From IMG/VR virus record IMGVR_UViG_3300001847_000838, positions 57,192-121,191 of that record: 64,000 nt of DNA; one strand, 5' to 3'. The notes below the pieces were generated by a model that was not told where the DNA came from, did not search any database, and was given only the letters and a program-made list of their open reading frames with translations. How positions within the stretch are numbered: position 1 is the first letter of the stretch; every line of letters begins with the position of its first letter. This document shows positions 1 to 10,939 of the stretch, piece by piece. The stretch comes from a virus. The position numbers and the translations under genes were made by a program.

Positions 1-1586
1 GAAGTAGTCCCTACGGAAGATACTACAAACGGTTGCGAAATATCGTATACGTAAGGGCCTTCTTGATCAGAAAAAGTCGATATTGGATTAGGTGTGGACA
101 CTGTGGTCGTAGAAGGATTAGATCCTACTTGAAAAGTAGTAACTGTAAGCCCAAGAACATTTACGTTTAAAGCTGTAGATACTGATCCAACGGCAAGATT
201 GCATGCTCTTATGGTGGATCCTATTGGCTCAACGGAGCTTATTTGATTGGTACTTGTTAATGCCAAGGCAAAAGCTATTGCCACATCGTTAGCTGTAGTG
301 GCTAGAGAAATATCTACCCTAATCCCAATTCTTCCTACGGGAGCTGGATCAATTAGATTGCTACCGGTTTTATCAAAATACACGTAATACGCATAGCCTG
401 GAGCATCAATTGTTAGATATTGGCCGTCAGATATTGAGGCCGGCACAGGAACAGAGATATCTGATATCTGGTTTTTTCCTGAATCAAATGTAGTTACAGT
501 TTGTACTGGCTCATGAAGATGTGCTGACCCTATACGATCGCGCCTAACAACTTTTGTGGTAGCAGGTATAAATACCTCTAATAGCCTAGCTTCTTCTTGA
601 AAAGCAGCCGCATACCTTTGACGAGATATAACTGTTTTTTTAAGAGGCTGAAAAAACAGTACAGAATCAACAGTTCCTTGCACTACAACTTCTGAGGCTC
701 CATTTGGATTATAAACTTCAAAATAAGCATTTCCAGCAATTCCACTTTTTACGCTAGTAACAGTATACGTACCCCTATTGGCATAGCTAAAAGATGCACC
801 ATATACGTTTACATAATCTCCTATTTGAACTTTTCCAACAGATGGCGAAGCTCCTCCAGACCATGTAAACCTTAAAGATCCACCCGAAATTTGCGCTACT
901 GTCCATTGAGTAGATGCTCCTGCTGTAGTTGGTCGTATACGATCAAATTTAAGAATGTTTTGAGAGCGGCCTCCAGTAACAGCAACAGAAGATGATGGGC
1001 CTACTGTATCTGATATAAGCGTAACATAAGCTCCCTGCCCATCATCTTTTGCAAAGGCGCTACCTTTTTTTCCTTGTTTTCTTAAACTTTTTGTTATTGC
1101 ATCAGAAACTTCCTGAGCAGTAGCAGAATTTATATTTGTAAATTGATCGGATGTAAAAGTTACAGTTAGAAGCTCTCCACCGTCAAAGCGCATAGATAAA
1201 GTATCACCATCTAATAGGCTATAAGGTTCAAAAGTGTTCGATTTAGATGTAGCATTAGTTGTTTCGGCGCCAAAAATTGTTAACAAAATGGCATTTATCA
1301 GGTCTCTTACCTGTTTTCTGTTGATTACACTTATTCCTATTTCTCTAAAAACATCATCAGAAAGACCTACGTTAGCTGGTCTTATTAGATTATAATCGGC
1401 CAACCTTTGATCTAAGTATCTTTCTGTAGCGGTTGAAATATAAATCTGATCGTGTACAGCCTCAACTGCGCTAGTAAGGTACTGAGTAGCTGAGCCTATA
1501 GAGTATAGGATAGCATCAGTATTTTTTCCACGAATAGCAGGGTTAAGAAACTGTCTTAATCGTTTGTATTCATCTTGTATAGACAT
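1..1586 (-). CDS. Baseplate or tail-fibre protein, C-terminal end cut by window edge
   Basis: The frame is open from an ATG at 1586 to base 1, so only about 528 N-terminal residues are present. The start lies 3 bases after the stop of the upstream baseplate J-like gene, so the two are probably co-translated. Two beta-rich modules are shared with that neighbour: one with the pattern WSGG-x-P-x-x-GKVQIGDYV ending in ANRGTYTV, and one containing LIDPAPVGRIGIRVD. No enzymatic motif is seen. From position it is probably a baseplate wedge or baseplate-to-fibre protein next to gp6. The role is inferred from context and shared modules. Confidence 0.75.
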   Translation of the reverse strand, partial: MSIQDEYKRLRQFLNPAIRGKNTDAILYSIGSATQYLTSAVEAVHDQIYISTATERYLDQRLADYNLIRPANVGLSDDVFREIGISVINRKQVRDLINAILLTIFGAETTNATSKSNTFEPYSLLDGDTLSMRFDGGELLTVTFTSDQFTNINSATAQEVSDAITKSLRKQGKKGSAFAKDDGQGAYVTLISDTVGPSSSVAVTGGRSQNILKFDRIRPTTAGASTQWTVAQISGGSLRFTWSGGASPSVGKVQIGDYVNVYGASFSYANRGTYTVTSVKSGIAGNAYFEVYNPNGASEVVVQGTVDSVLFFQPLKKTVISRQRYAAAFQEEARLLEVFIPATTKVVRRDRIGSAHLHEPVQTVTTFDSGKNQISDISVPVPASISDGQYLTIDAPGYAYYVYFDKTGSNLIDPAPVGRIGIRVDISLATTANDVAIAFALALTSTNQISSVEPIGSTIRACNLAVGSVSTALNVNVLGLTVTTFQVGSNPSTTTVSTPNPISTFSDQEGPYVYDISQPFVVSSVGTT

Positions 1587-1589
1587 CTA

Positions 1590-4500
1590 TTAGCCTATTT
1601 GACTTACGGTGATGTCCTTCACCGGATCTATAATTCGAGCTTTCTCTGAAGGCCCTACGTTTATGGTATCATTAGATGCATTATATTGTGGCGAAGTAAT
1701 AGCCATAGCTCTTACGCCAGGAATAGCGTTAACCACCGAAACAATATCGCTAATAGCTATGGCTATGCCAATTTCGTTTCCATTTATCAAAGAAGAAACG
1801 TTAGTTCTTACTTGCTCAACTATTTGAGCAAAAGGTATACCAGTAACTAAACGAACGGCAATGCCTACTTGTACGCGCTTACGAAGCGGAGGCTTAATAT
1901 ATATTTCAGCTCCTGCAGCGGCATACCCAGGGTAAGTTGTATTGTCTCTAGGATCTCCATATACAATTCGGTTGGCTTCTGCAATAAGTCCAGTATGATA
2001 ACGATAGCTATCTAAACCTTTTCTTAGCGTAGTACTAAAACCTAGTTTTCCTATAGATTCTATTTGAACTGAAGCCGCTTCGTTAATTTTGTTACATTGT
2101 GCAGCGGTATTAAACAATATTAAGCCACGTTGAACATAGTTAGAAGGATCTATAGAAGCATAAGTAATTTTTTTGTATCCTACATATTCAGATTGTTCTC
2201 TAACAAAGATGTTGTCTTGATTTCCAGACGCACCGCTTGGATCTATACTGGTCATATTGCCACTAACAATTACTTTGTCTTGACTTAATACTTTTAAAAC
2301 TATCCAGCTAGACTGGTTAGAAGATCCCAAGAAAGAACTGGATACAACAACAGAATCACCAGAAACTGTCGCTTCGTACTCATAAAATAAAATGGGCGGC
2401 CTATTAACCTGTAAAATGTTAGTAATACCTATATTAGATTCGTTTATTGCAGCTGGATTTATAGCTTCTAAAAACGTCCTTTGTCCCTGCTGAACTACAA
2501 GAAACTCGGTCACGCCCGAAATATCAATATTTGTAGCATCAGTTGCTGGGCCATATCCCGAGTTTGTGATTCTTATATAAGATCCAGATGCAACCGCTGA
2601 AAAATCTAAAGAGGCATCTATTGCGGCAGCTGTTACGGATGCAACTTGTGAAGCTGAATCTGTAGACGCTACGTTTACCAATATTCCAGTTCTACCAACT
2701 GGAGCAGGATCTAAACCCAAACCATCTACTTTATACCATATATAATATAAAATAGAATCGTTTGCAGAACTTATATGAAATCTTTGACCTCCCGATATCT
2801 GACTACCTTGAGGTAAACTTATTCTAGTAATTTCTTTAGCTTTAGGCTCTGCTTTAGTAACCATAAAAGTTCCTTGGTTAACAGAAGAAAAGTCAGTTCC
2901 TAAAGTAATTTCATCACCTGGTTGGGCATTGCCTAATTGCGGCTCTGTGCCTACCCCATTCCATGAAAGAAGCAAGCTATTGTTAGTTGCATTGATATCA
3001 AATCTAGTAGTTAGATCGTACCCTAAGCTTATAGAAGATAAAGAAAGAGAAACTGTCTCTTCTATAGATTTACTATTATCTAAGTATATAGAGTTTAAAT
3101 ATCTTCTAATAACTCTATATGTACCCTGATTGAGGATGTTAAATGGAGACCCTATTACCACTGTATCCCCTTCAGAAACTTCAGTAATACAGGAAAAATC
3201 TCCAGAAGAAAAAGAAGTTCCCACTAAAAAAGCTCCAGAAACGGTAGCTCCTGGCCCTCCAGAATTATTAATATAAGCTATAGATATATTTGCTTGGGTA
3301 GCATCGGCTATAATGGTAACAATATTAGCATTAGAGGACGCACTTACGTTAGGCAAAGCTGATATAGCAGAAGCTAAATTTTGAGCAGATATTGCTGCAG
3401 TACCGCCTACAACAAAATCAATACCCGCTGTAAGTACGTTTCCATTTACTACAAAATCATCTCCAGATATATCTGCGTTGTTTGTTATGGTAAAAGTTCC
3501 ACTGGAAAATTCATCTACAGCATTAGCGTTTAATACCCTTAAAATCTTACCATCATCAGATACACCTGTTACTAAAAAAGTACCATCATTTGCAGAATTT
3601 AACATGTTTTGAACAGAAACAATATCACCTATTGATACTTCATTAAAGTTGGCGTTTCCAGTAAGCACATAATATCTAGCTTCGCTAGTTCCTATTATGC
3701 GCTCTACATTTACTGTGCCACCACCAAAGTCATTTAAGTTAGCAGACTTTTGAAAATATGGTTGAATTCCCGATCCATTCCAGCTAATACAAGTTAAAGA
3801 TCCTTGTTTTTCTACTTTAAAAGTTCTTCCTTGAGTACGAACATGATGCCTGGGCTTACCAAAGTGTCTGCTGTTCATAGCTCTATTCGATATTGTAATA
3901 GTAGATTGTCCCGCTATAGGAGATCCTCCATCTATTTTAATTACATCGCCAACCTGAAATAGTGCTTCTTTTTTTTGTAAACTAGAAGCAGATAATTTAA
4001 CCCATTGATCTCCATGAAATCCATCTAAACCTGCTTTTGCAATACTGGTTAAAGCAAAAAGATTATCAAGTGTTGAGGATGTTCCCAAAACGGGTGTAGA
4101 AGAACTGTTACCTTGACCCCCTACAACTTGAACCGACCCCTCTCCACCCAATGTGTTAGTTGAGATTTCTAATCTACCACCACGCTCAGTTAAACCTATA
4201 GAGCCCAGGGTTGTTATGCCTGTAACGGCCAAAACATTAAGAAATTCAGATAGCTGCAATATAGTTGTAGGCACAAGTCTAATCTCTTCTCCGTCATTAA
4301 ATGCATAGCCCTGCGCTGTAGGAAGATCTAAAGACTTTTTAAAAGAAAACTGAGGAGAACCAGAAATGTTGCTTAAGTATATCCAGTTAATTCCATCTTT
4401 TAGATAAATGCTTTTGTATTGAAATCCACTCTCCTCATCAGTAGACAAAGCTATAGATCCCAAACCTGATAACCCAGAGTCATTCACTAAAGTTGCACTT

Positions 4501-7500
4501 ATAAAAGATAGCAAACCCGCACTGGCCGATATATAAGTTTGTATGTCGGCTGCCGTTGTTGTTGAAGATTGAAAAAAACTAAAAACGCCAGAAATTAAAG
4601 TAGCAATATTAGATTGAGCTACTGCTTCTCCAGATTTTCTTACAACTGTAAAGCTATTAGCCGTAGGAGCAAAACCAAGTTCTGTGCTAACCCTAAAAGT
4701 TCCAAGGTTTGCACTGTTTAATTCTGAACCCGATACAATTGTTACATATTCTCCTCCAGAAAGAGATCCTAAACCAGGAGAAGTTCCCGTTCCGTTCCAT
4801 GTAAACGTTACTTGATCTATTCCAACAGAAGGAACGTTAGGCGATACAGTAACGTTCCATTCAGTAGTTCCATCAATAGTTGTAGGTATAGCAGCTCCAC
4901 TTTTTAAAGATATGCGTATATTTATGTTTTGATCGGTAGTAATAGTGTGGGATATGTCAAGGTTAGAAGAGGTTGGGTATATATAGCCCACGTTAATATA
5001 TTCGCCTGTTTTTCCCCAAAACTGCGACCTATAGAGGATGGCATTTTGAGCCCCAGAAGGGTCAATTACATTTTTAGCCTGCATTACAGCTTTATAGTTA
5101 TTAAACGCAAAAGAAGATGGGAAAAAAGTTGTAAAAGGTGCCGTTGCACCGGCATCAAGATCATAAGCATTAAAAGATGTCGGATTAGAAGCAAAAGTAG
5201 TATTAGTTTTTGCTTTTCTGTAAAGTGGAACAGAAAAAGTTTTAGATGAAGCGTCTCCATCCAGTATGACAACTATTTCATCAGATTCGCTCATATCAAG
5301 TGGGCTTGCTACGTATAGTCTATCTCCTGAACGAATTCGTTTTATTAAACTATCTTGAGAAATACTTATTGCAATACCAGATTGAGCACTCATCGGTACG
5401 CTTTCTGATGGTTGCAAAATATCAAGTATAGATCCATAAGGTTGCAAAAATCCTATAGTATAATTAGGATCAAGACCTACACTTGATGGAGAAATGGTGC
5501 TATTTATAGAACCAACAAAGCTGTCAGGAGGAGAAGCGCTAGAGTCCGATGATGCAATGTCATGAAAAAAGAGCGGAAAATTTCCTTCTTTAAAATCGCT
5601 TTCATAAAAAGCATACAATGATTCATTGCTAGAATCACTGCTTCCACTAGTAAAACCAAGTGGTTTTGCATATGTATCAGAAGACAAGAAAAGCACAGAT
5701 CCGGCAGAAGTTTTTGTTTTTGTTTTTAATACTAGCACTTCTTCATTGTATACTAAAAACTGTGCACTTAAGATCTGACTATTTAGTTCATCGGCAATCT
5801 CGCTAAGGCTTTTAGTTCCGGCGGTGATCTTAATTTTTTCCGGTACTAAAGATGTTCGTACTACAATAAAACCATCTTGAAAAACTATACCACTTTCTAC
5901 TACTGCTAAAGAATATTCTGAAGAGGTTATTTTAATATCTAAAGTAGTAGAAGTTTTGGCATACACTCTACCTTCAAACCTATTGGTTAAACTAAGCTCT
6001 TTACTCCATGCTATAAGATAATCGCCTACTTGAACGTTTGAAAATGCACTGGGTTGTGAAGATGTATATCTTACTATATTAATAGAAGGTTTTGATACAT
6101 CAATTACAGTATTGGCTACTACTCCTGTCTGAATAATTGAAGAAGATAGGTCGTCTATCAATATCCATATATAAGCATCAGAAGAAAGTGTGACCGTTCC
6201 ACCAAGTATTTGAGCAGACTGTACGCTAGCTTCTGTATCTGTTGTGCCTGCAGTTAAACTGTCCCCTTTAGAGAGGGCAGATGCTAGTTTGATTTGAGCT
6301 GTATTTCTTGAAAAACTATAGTCTGATTTTAGTCCAGTAGCAGAAAGGCCAATTGAAGATGTAAACATACCTTTAGTTACTAAACTAGACGATGGATCAA
6401 TAGCCACCTTAGCTCTATTTGAAGCGCCTAAATTTGAAGTGATCTCTATTTGCTCGCCTACTATTTCAGCGGTAACTCCTGTTAGTTTGGAGTTCATAAC
6501 ATTTACCCAGCTTTCAAGAGAATTTGACGAGCTAAGCGATACGTATGATCCCTCTGAAATAAAATCTGCATCTGTAAAGGTATAGGTTATAAATGCGGTA
6601 CCATCAACCGAAACAATTAATGTGTCTCCAGTAGCAATAGATGGAGACCAATCAACCTGTATAGCGCTAGAAACGGTGGCCGAGTTACCATCTTTACTTA
6701 AAGGTTTGTTATTTTTAAAAAGTCTAAGAGTTTGAACTTCATTTGATGGTAGCTCAAGGAGATCTGCAACATTTCTACCAACAGTAACAGAAGCTATTTG
6801 TATTGATTCATTAGATTCTGTTTTAGAGAAAAAAATTACTTGGGTACTACCATTAGATGTTGATGCAGAAAAGTTAAGTGATGTATCTGCATTTACAGAA
6901 GCTACAATCTCATCAGCAGTAGCGCCTCCGGGACTAACAAAATCGGAATCTGAAAAGATATGTTCTGTAGTAATTCCACCTACGGTTATAGCTAATCGAT
7001 CGTCGCCAGCAACATCAAAAGGAGCACTAAGGTTACTAACAAGAAAAGCTTTTGCTACGCTAGCCTGTCTTCCACCTGTTTCTAACTGAAAATGATCTTC
7101 TCCACCTAACGCGCTATCCACAAGAACTTCGACCCCTACACCAGATGTTTTTTCCTCATATCCAGTGTTGTCATCAATATAAAGTGTGGTTGCTCCTCCG
7201 CTAGTTACTATTTGAGAGCTTGTAACTGTAGAGTTTTCATCTGAAGGAGTGGCGTTTATTACAGAGTTTTTTACAGCTTCTGCGGTGCCTAAACCTTTAG
7301 ATATTCTTGCTCTTTTAATACGCAAGCGAAGCTGTTCATCTGTTTCTATGTCTCGCCCCGTCTTAAACGGAAGGGGGTTAGTAACAGCGGCGCCAGAAAA
7401 AGGTACTCCAGCAAATTCTTTAATAGCACCAATTGGTACATTGCCTACCGTACCGGGCTCTTGAGCAGAAACTTGAACTCCAGATACCTCAACTTCTCCA

Positions 7501-8150
7501 TCTAATATAACGGCTGGTGAAGATACAGTAAAGTTTATATCTGGACTAGGCCCAGAGGCTGGAGACCTTACTGTGGTACCTGCCGAAATATTTCGGACTC
7601 CACCCTGAGCAAGTATAACGGTTTCGTTGATGTTGTGGAATTTAGTGGTAGGAGTTGACAAGGTAAGCTGCCAATAGCTGCCAATTTGGGTAACGGCTAA
7701 ATATGGAAGTGGACCTTCAACATTGGGTGTTCCTCGACCTATATATACGGATCCTGTAACTGAAAAGCTTGATGCATCTGAAAGTAAGATAGATGTAGAT
7801 CCTACGTTTGGAGCATTTGCGCCAGCATATATTTTGGTTGATATTTTATTAAAAGAAGTATCGGTTATTGTTACGGAACCAGAGGCTACTTGAGCAGGAA
7901 GATCCGATAAACCTTCATCTTGTTGAATCTTTCTTAGGGCATCACCAGAAGCTCTATCTACAGATTGATCTCTTAATATTTGAAAAACATCACCTGAAGC
8001 GCGGGCCACAGTAAGGGCAACCGTCTCAAGGAGGCCGGTAGTTATAGATCCTGGATTGACGTCGTTAATGCCAGTTTTTGCTTGAAAAGTAGAGAGTTCT
8101 TCTCCAAGAATTTGGTCGTATGATGCCGGTTGTGGTGTTTGTGATGCCAT
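1590..8150 (-). CDS. Giant baseplate J-like protein (T4 gp6 / Mu gp47 family) with large central insertion
   Basis: This 2186-residue protein should form the baseplate wedge ring that carries the fibres and triggers sheath contraction. The N-terminal 300 residues are typical of the J family (start rich in SYDQILGEE, then PGSITTGLLETVA), and the family signature TGRDIETDEQLRLRIKRAR lies at about residue 264. The C-terminal J-type domain is at about 2090-2180 (RKRVQVGIAVRL, then a helix pair and IPGVRAM). Known members have about 350-700 residues, so roughly 1700 residues are inserted. The insertion contains repeated beta modules of the form WNGxGxxPxLG...NxGTFxV, seen at least three times, and one DPAPVGRTG module. 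It starts at ATG after the GAGGTAGAA leader. Confidence 0.9.
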   Translation of the reverse strand: MASQTPQPASYDQILGEELSTFQAKTGINDVNPGSITTGLLETVALTVARASGDVFQILRDQSVDRASGDALRKIQQDEGLSDLPAQVASGSVTITDTSFNKISTKIYAGANAPNVGSTSILLSDASSFSVTGSVYIGRGTPNVEGPLPYLAVTQIGSYWQLTLSTPTTKFHNINETVILAQGGVRNISAGTTVRSPASGPSPDINFTVSSPAVILDGEVEVSGVQVSAQEPGTVGNVPIGAIKEFAGVPFSGAAVTNPLPFKTGRDIETDEQLRLRIKRARISKGLGTAEAVKNSVINATPSDENSTVTSSQIVTSGGATTLYIDDNTGYEEKTSGVGVEVLVDSALGGEDHFQLETGGRQASVAKAFLVSNLSAPFDVAGDDRLAITVGGITTEHIFSDSDFVSPGGATADEIVASVNADTSLNFSASTSNGSTQVIFFSKTESNESIQIASVTVGRNVADLLELPSNEVQTLRLFKNNKPLSKDGNSATVSSAIQVDWSPSIATGDTLIVSVDGTAFITYTFTDADFISEGSYVSLSSSNSLESWVNVMNSKLTGVTAEIVGEQIEITSNLGASNRAKVAIDPSSSLVTKGMFTSSIGLSATGLKSDYSFSRNTAQIKLASALSKGDSLTAGTTDTEASVQSAQILGGTVTLSSDAYIWILIDDLSSSIIQTGVVANTVIDVSKPSINIVRYTSSQPSAFSNVQVGDYLIAWSKELSLTNRFEGRVYAKTSTTLDIKITSSEYSLAVVESGIVFQDGFIVVRTSLVPEKIKITAGTKSLSEIADELNSQILSAQFLVYNEEVLVLKTKTKTSAGSVLFLSSDTYAKPLGFTSGSSDSSNESLYAFYESDFKEGNFPLFFHDIASSDSSASPPDSFVGSINSTISPSSVGLDPNYTIGFLQPYGSILDILQPSESVPMSAQSGIAISISQDSLIKRIRSGDRLYVASPLDMSESDEIVVILDGDASSKTFSVPLYRKAKTNTTFASNPTSFNAYDLDAGATAPFTTFFPSSFAFNNYKAVMQAKNVIDPSGAQNAILYRSQFWGKTGEYINVGYIYPTSSNLDISHTITTDQNINIRISLKSGAAIPTTIDGTTEWNVTVSPNVPSVGIDQVTFTWNGTGTSPGLGSLSGGEYVTIVSGSELNSANLGTFRVSTELGFAPTANSFTVVRKSGEAVAQSNIATLISGVFSFFQSSTTTAADIQTYISASAGLLSFISATLVNDSGLSGLGSIALSTDEESGFQYKSIYLKDGINWIYLSNISGSPQFSFKKSLDLPTAQGYAFNDGEEIRLVPTTILQLSEFLNVLAVTGITTLGSIGLTERGGRLEISTNTLGGEGSVQVVGGQGNSSSTPVLGTSSTLDNLFALTSIAKAGLDGFHGDQWVKLSASSLQKKEALFQVGDVIKIDGGSPIAGQSTITISNRAMNSRHFGKPRHHVRTQGRTFKVEKQGSLTCISWNGSGIQPYFQKSANLNDFGGGTVNVERIIGTSEARYYVLTGNANFNEVSIGDIVSVQNMLNSANDGTFLVTGVSDDGKILRVLNANAVDEFSSGTFTITNNADISGDDFVVNGNVLTAGIDFVVGGTAAISAQNLASAISALPNVSASSNANIVTIIADATQANISIAYINNSGGPGATVSGAFLVGTSFSSGDFSCITEVSEGDTVVIGSPFNILNQGTYRVIRRYLNSIYLDNSKSIEETVSLSLSSISLGYDLTTRFDINATNNSLLLSWNGVGTEPQLGNAQPGDEITLGTDFSSVNQGTFMVTKAEPKAKEITRISLPQGSQISGGQRFHISSANDSILYYIWYKVDGLGLDPAPVGRTGILVNVASTDSASQVASVTAAAIDASLDFSAVASGSYIRITNSGYGPATDATNIDISGVTEFLVVQQGQRTFLEAINPAAINESNIGITNILQVNRPPILFYEYEATVSGDSVVVSSSFLGSSNQSSWIVLKVLSQDKVIVSGNMTSIDPSGASGNQDNIFVREQSEYVGYKKITYASIDPSNYVQRGLILFNTAAQCNKINEAASVQIESIGKLGFSTTLRKGLDSYRYHTGLIAEANRIVYGDPRDNTTYPGYAAAGAEIYIKPPLRKRVQVGIAVRLVTGIPFAQIVEQVRTNVSSLINGNEIGIAIAISDIVSVVNAIPGVRAMAITSPQYNASNDTINVGPSEKARIIDPVKDITVSQIG

Positions 8151-8235
8151 TTCTACCTCTAAAACACTATATCGTAACTTTACTTAAAGATTCCCTCGTA
8201 AAGATAAAAGTATACTATATCAATCACAATATAAA

Positions 8236-10860
8236 TCAACTATTTAAGTTAAAAGATATTGGAAAAATTCCGTTTCCATTAGCAAGTGTAACAGACATAG
8301 ACACAGAGATCTTTGGTCCTTGTATATCTATTTCAAGGCGCTGAATAGAAGAAAACCTTGGGTCAGCCTCAATTGTGGCCTTTATAGTATTATATATATC
8401 CCTAGCACGAACATCTGAAGTGGATATCCCTGGAAATAAGCCCGCTCCGTATTCGGGGTGTTTTATAAGCCTTCCCGTAGGCGTAGAAAACTTCATCTTT
8501 AAAGCTTGGATAAGATTTGATATACCTGCCGCAAGCCTCATTTCGCCAAAAGAGTTTAAAGCTATATCTCCTTGGCCATCTAGCAATATATCAACTTTAG
8601 ACATTCCTACAAGGGGGTCTCCTTGAGTGGCGGGTATTGGCCTGCTAAAGATTGTGTCGGTAGCTGCAAAATTTGATGGTATAAATATTTGATCTGAACT
8701 GTTTACTGTTCCAGGCAAAAAAGCTTGCATTTTAGCTTCATCTATTAAAGTAAAAACATCTAAATCGTCCAAACCATCAACTGTAATAAGAAAGCTAGAG
8801 TCACTGATCTTTTCTAAATTGATTATTCGTCTAACTGCTGGTGCCTGATTAATACTGGTCAGTATAATTTTTTGACCTATAAATAGATTGTCCGAACTGT
8901 TTACAGTAAACTGCCTGCCGTTAGCATTAGATAGTAAGTTGTAATAAAATCCATTTTCATCTATATGAGGACTGCGAAGCGCATTTAAAGCTGCTATTTC
9001 TATCCATTTATCTGGATTTCCCAAATACCTCATGGCTATTTGTTCCATTGTAAGCCCAAACGGTACAGGAACACGTATTTTTGTTACTGCATCATCATAA
9101 GGAATACCGGCGTCAGAAGCCAAAGATCCAACGTACTCATATGCCGATTCAGTTTTATTGTCGTCTAAAGCATCCGTTGATGTTAGCTCATCTAGAGCTT
9201 GAATAACGTCATAGATTTTTTTAAGTATATCAAATTCATCTATGTTCATTTTTTGAATGCGATCAAGCTTATTTGGACGTCTATAAATACTATTGTACGT
9301 ATCGTCACCAGCTCCAAGCACGTTTGATATTTGTAAAGTAAGCTCTAAAAGCGTAGATCTATCTTGTATCAAATCATCAACGCTTGTTTGCCTTATACGC
9401 TCCATTTCTTTGTTGATTGCTATCTGTTGTTGTTGGCTAAAAAGCACTTGAGAAGTTGAAATCTCGTTAAATATTTCAAAGTTTTTTTCTGGGTTTTCAA
9501 ATATTGCAGAAACAGGATCAGTTCTAAGGGCTATTGATGCCTTTGATCCTATATTGCCGTAGGAAACTAATTGATTAGATACACCCTCTTGCGCTATAGA
9601 TGAATGCTTTACAGCTTTTAAAAAAGCATGCCAAGAGTTGGTAGTTCCTTGGTTTAATTGAGAGGTTCCTGTGTTTATGTTTTTAGTTACATCCCTAATA
9701 GCCGATTCTGCATCATGAATTATGTTTCTTGGTAAATCAGCTAAAGCTGCTGGTATGCCATATAAATCTTTAGCAAACAAAGATATTTCTCTTAAAACAT
9801 TAAAAGGTGTTTGAAAATCAGATCTTACAGCTTGTATCAAATTATAAGCACTAGCCATAGCAAAACGAGCTTCATTTACAGCATTAATAATCTTAGTAAG
9901 AAGATCTGGAGATAGGGGGTTTGTGGGGCCTTCTTTTATTTGAACTTTCTCGTTAAGATCCACTCTTTTCCAAGCTTTAAACTGAAGCCTATAAGATATC
10001 TCATTTGGTTTAGCTTCACTTTGGTTCCATTCATAAATCACAGGTGTAACTATAAATGAACGGTTTTGCTTAGGTATATCTAGCACAAGTCGCCAGTGCT
10101 TATGGGCCGGGTCCCTTTTAGCTTCTGCGTATTGATCCAAAAACTGATCAAGCATCATAGCATGATAGTAACCGGTTCCTTGGTACCCTCCATAAGCTTT
10201 TGCTTTTTCTTCTCCAGGTTTAATTGTCGTAGGTTTGTTTGCAGGGTGGTTTTGAGTTAAAGTATGAATTACCCTGTTTACTTGGTTTTTTAAGCCTTCA
10301 AAAGCTTCAATGCTACCAGCAAACATAGTAGATAAAATATTGGGTTGAGAAGGAGGGCTTGAAAGGTTTGGCCTAAAGGGCCATACGCCCATGGTTCCTG
10401 CCATATTGACTATCTTAAATTTAACGCCATTGTGTTCTTCTACAATACCTCTAAAAGTAGCGGTTGTATCGATTGCATACGGTGTTACTATAGAAAGCTG
10501 TTGGGGGGTAATTGGCAAGCGAAGTTCCCATCTATTCCCCATCTCTTGAAAAGATAAATTAAATCTATCTTCAGAAACAAAGGTTTCATCGGTTAAAGAA
10601 CTCTCCCCAGGAACAATACTATAATTCTTAGAAGCATCAACTACTAACAATCTATATGGAAAAAGCTTATCCCAACGAGATCCATCGATAGCAAAAGGCT
10701 TAAAAAAGCTTGGGTTATTTACACTTTCTAACTTTTCAGGCTTAAAAATTTCAGGTATTTCAGGGTTTTCTGGACGAGAAGATGGTTCTCCAGAAAAACG
10801 ACCAAATTGATCGTTTATTTTTTGTTGAAAAGTTTTAATAGGTAGTGTAAAATCTGACAT
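8236..10860 (-). CDS. Baseplate wedge protein: LysM-like (gp53 type) plus gp25-like fusion
   Basis: The 874-residue product has a long unique N-terminal region, then a LysM-like segment at about 597-640 (VPFGLTMEQIAMRYLGNPDK, then WIEIAALN), which is the kind of domain found in T4 gp53. It ends with a gp25/W-type baseplate domain at about 775-874: TPTGRLIKHPEYGAGL followed by a helix and EADPRF. T4 encodes gp53 and gp25 separately; here they appear joined. Start ATG follows AGGAAAAAAG, a good ribosome site. An 85-base gap to the next gene contains a possible TATACT box but no clear -35. It is probably transcribed with the two genes downstream. Confidence 0.85.
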   Translation of the reverse strand: MSDFTLPIKTFQQKINDQFGRFSGEPSSRPENPEIPEIFKPEKLESVNNPSFFKPFAIDGSRWDKLFPYRLLVVDASKNYSIVPGESSLTDETFVSEDRFNLSFQEMGNRWELRLPITPQQLSIVTPYAIDTTATFRGIVEEHNGVKFKIVNMAGTMGVWPFRPNLSSPPSQPNILSTMFAGSIEAFEGLKNQVNRVIHTLTQNHPANKPTTIKPGEEKAKAYGGYQGTGYYHAMMLDQFLDQYAEAKRDPAHKHWRLVLDIPKQNRSFIVTPVIYEWNQSEAKPNEISYRLQFKAWKRVDLNEKVQIKEGPTNPLSPDLLTKIINAVNEARFAMASAYNLIQAVRSDFQTPFNVLREISLFAKDLYGIPAALADLPRNIIHDAESAIRDVTKNINTGTSQLNQGTTNSWHAFLKAVKHSSIAQEGVSNQLVSYGNIGSKASIALRTDPVSAIFENPEKNFEIFNEISTSQVLFSQQQQIAINKEMERIRQTSVDDLIQDRSTLLELTLQISNVLGAGDDTYNSIYRRPNKLDRIQKMNIDEFDILKKIYDVIQALDELTSTDALDDNKTESAYEYVGSLASDAGIPYDDAVTKIRVPVPFGLTMEQIAMRYLGNPDKWIEIAALNALRSPHIDENGFYYNLLSNANGRQFTVNSSDNLFIGQKIILTSINQAPAVRRIINLEKISDSSFLITVDGLDDLDVFTLIDEAKMQAFLPGTVNSSDQIFIPSNFAATDTIFSRPIPATQGDPLVGMSKVDILLDGQGDIALNSFGEMRLAAGISNLIQALKMKFSTPTGRLIKHPEYGAGLFPGISTSDVRARDIYNTIKATIEADPRFSSIQRLEIDIQGPKISVSMSVTLANGNGIFPISFNLNS

Positions 10861-10939
10861 CTTTTTTCCTATGATATCCTAACTAAAAGATTGCTTTTGG
10901 TGAGATATAAAGCTTGAACGATCTTTATAGGGTTTTTAT

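Noticed and set aside
8151-8235. Promoter before the baseplate J-like gene
   Set aside because: A TATACT box exists, but no -35 at a proper distance; genes here are probably read from upstream.
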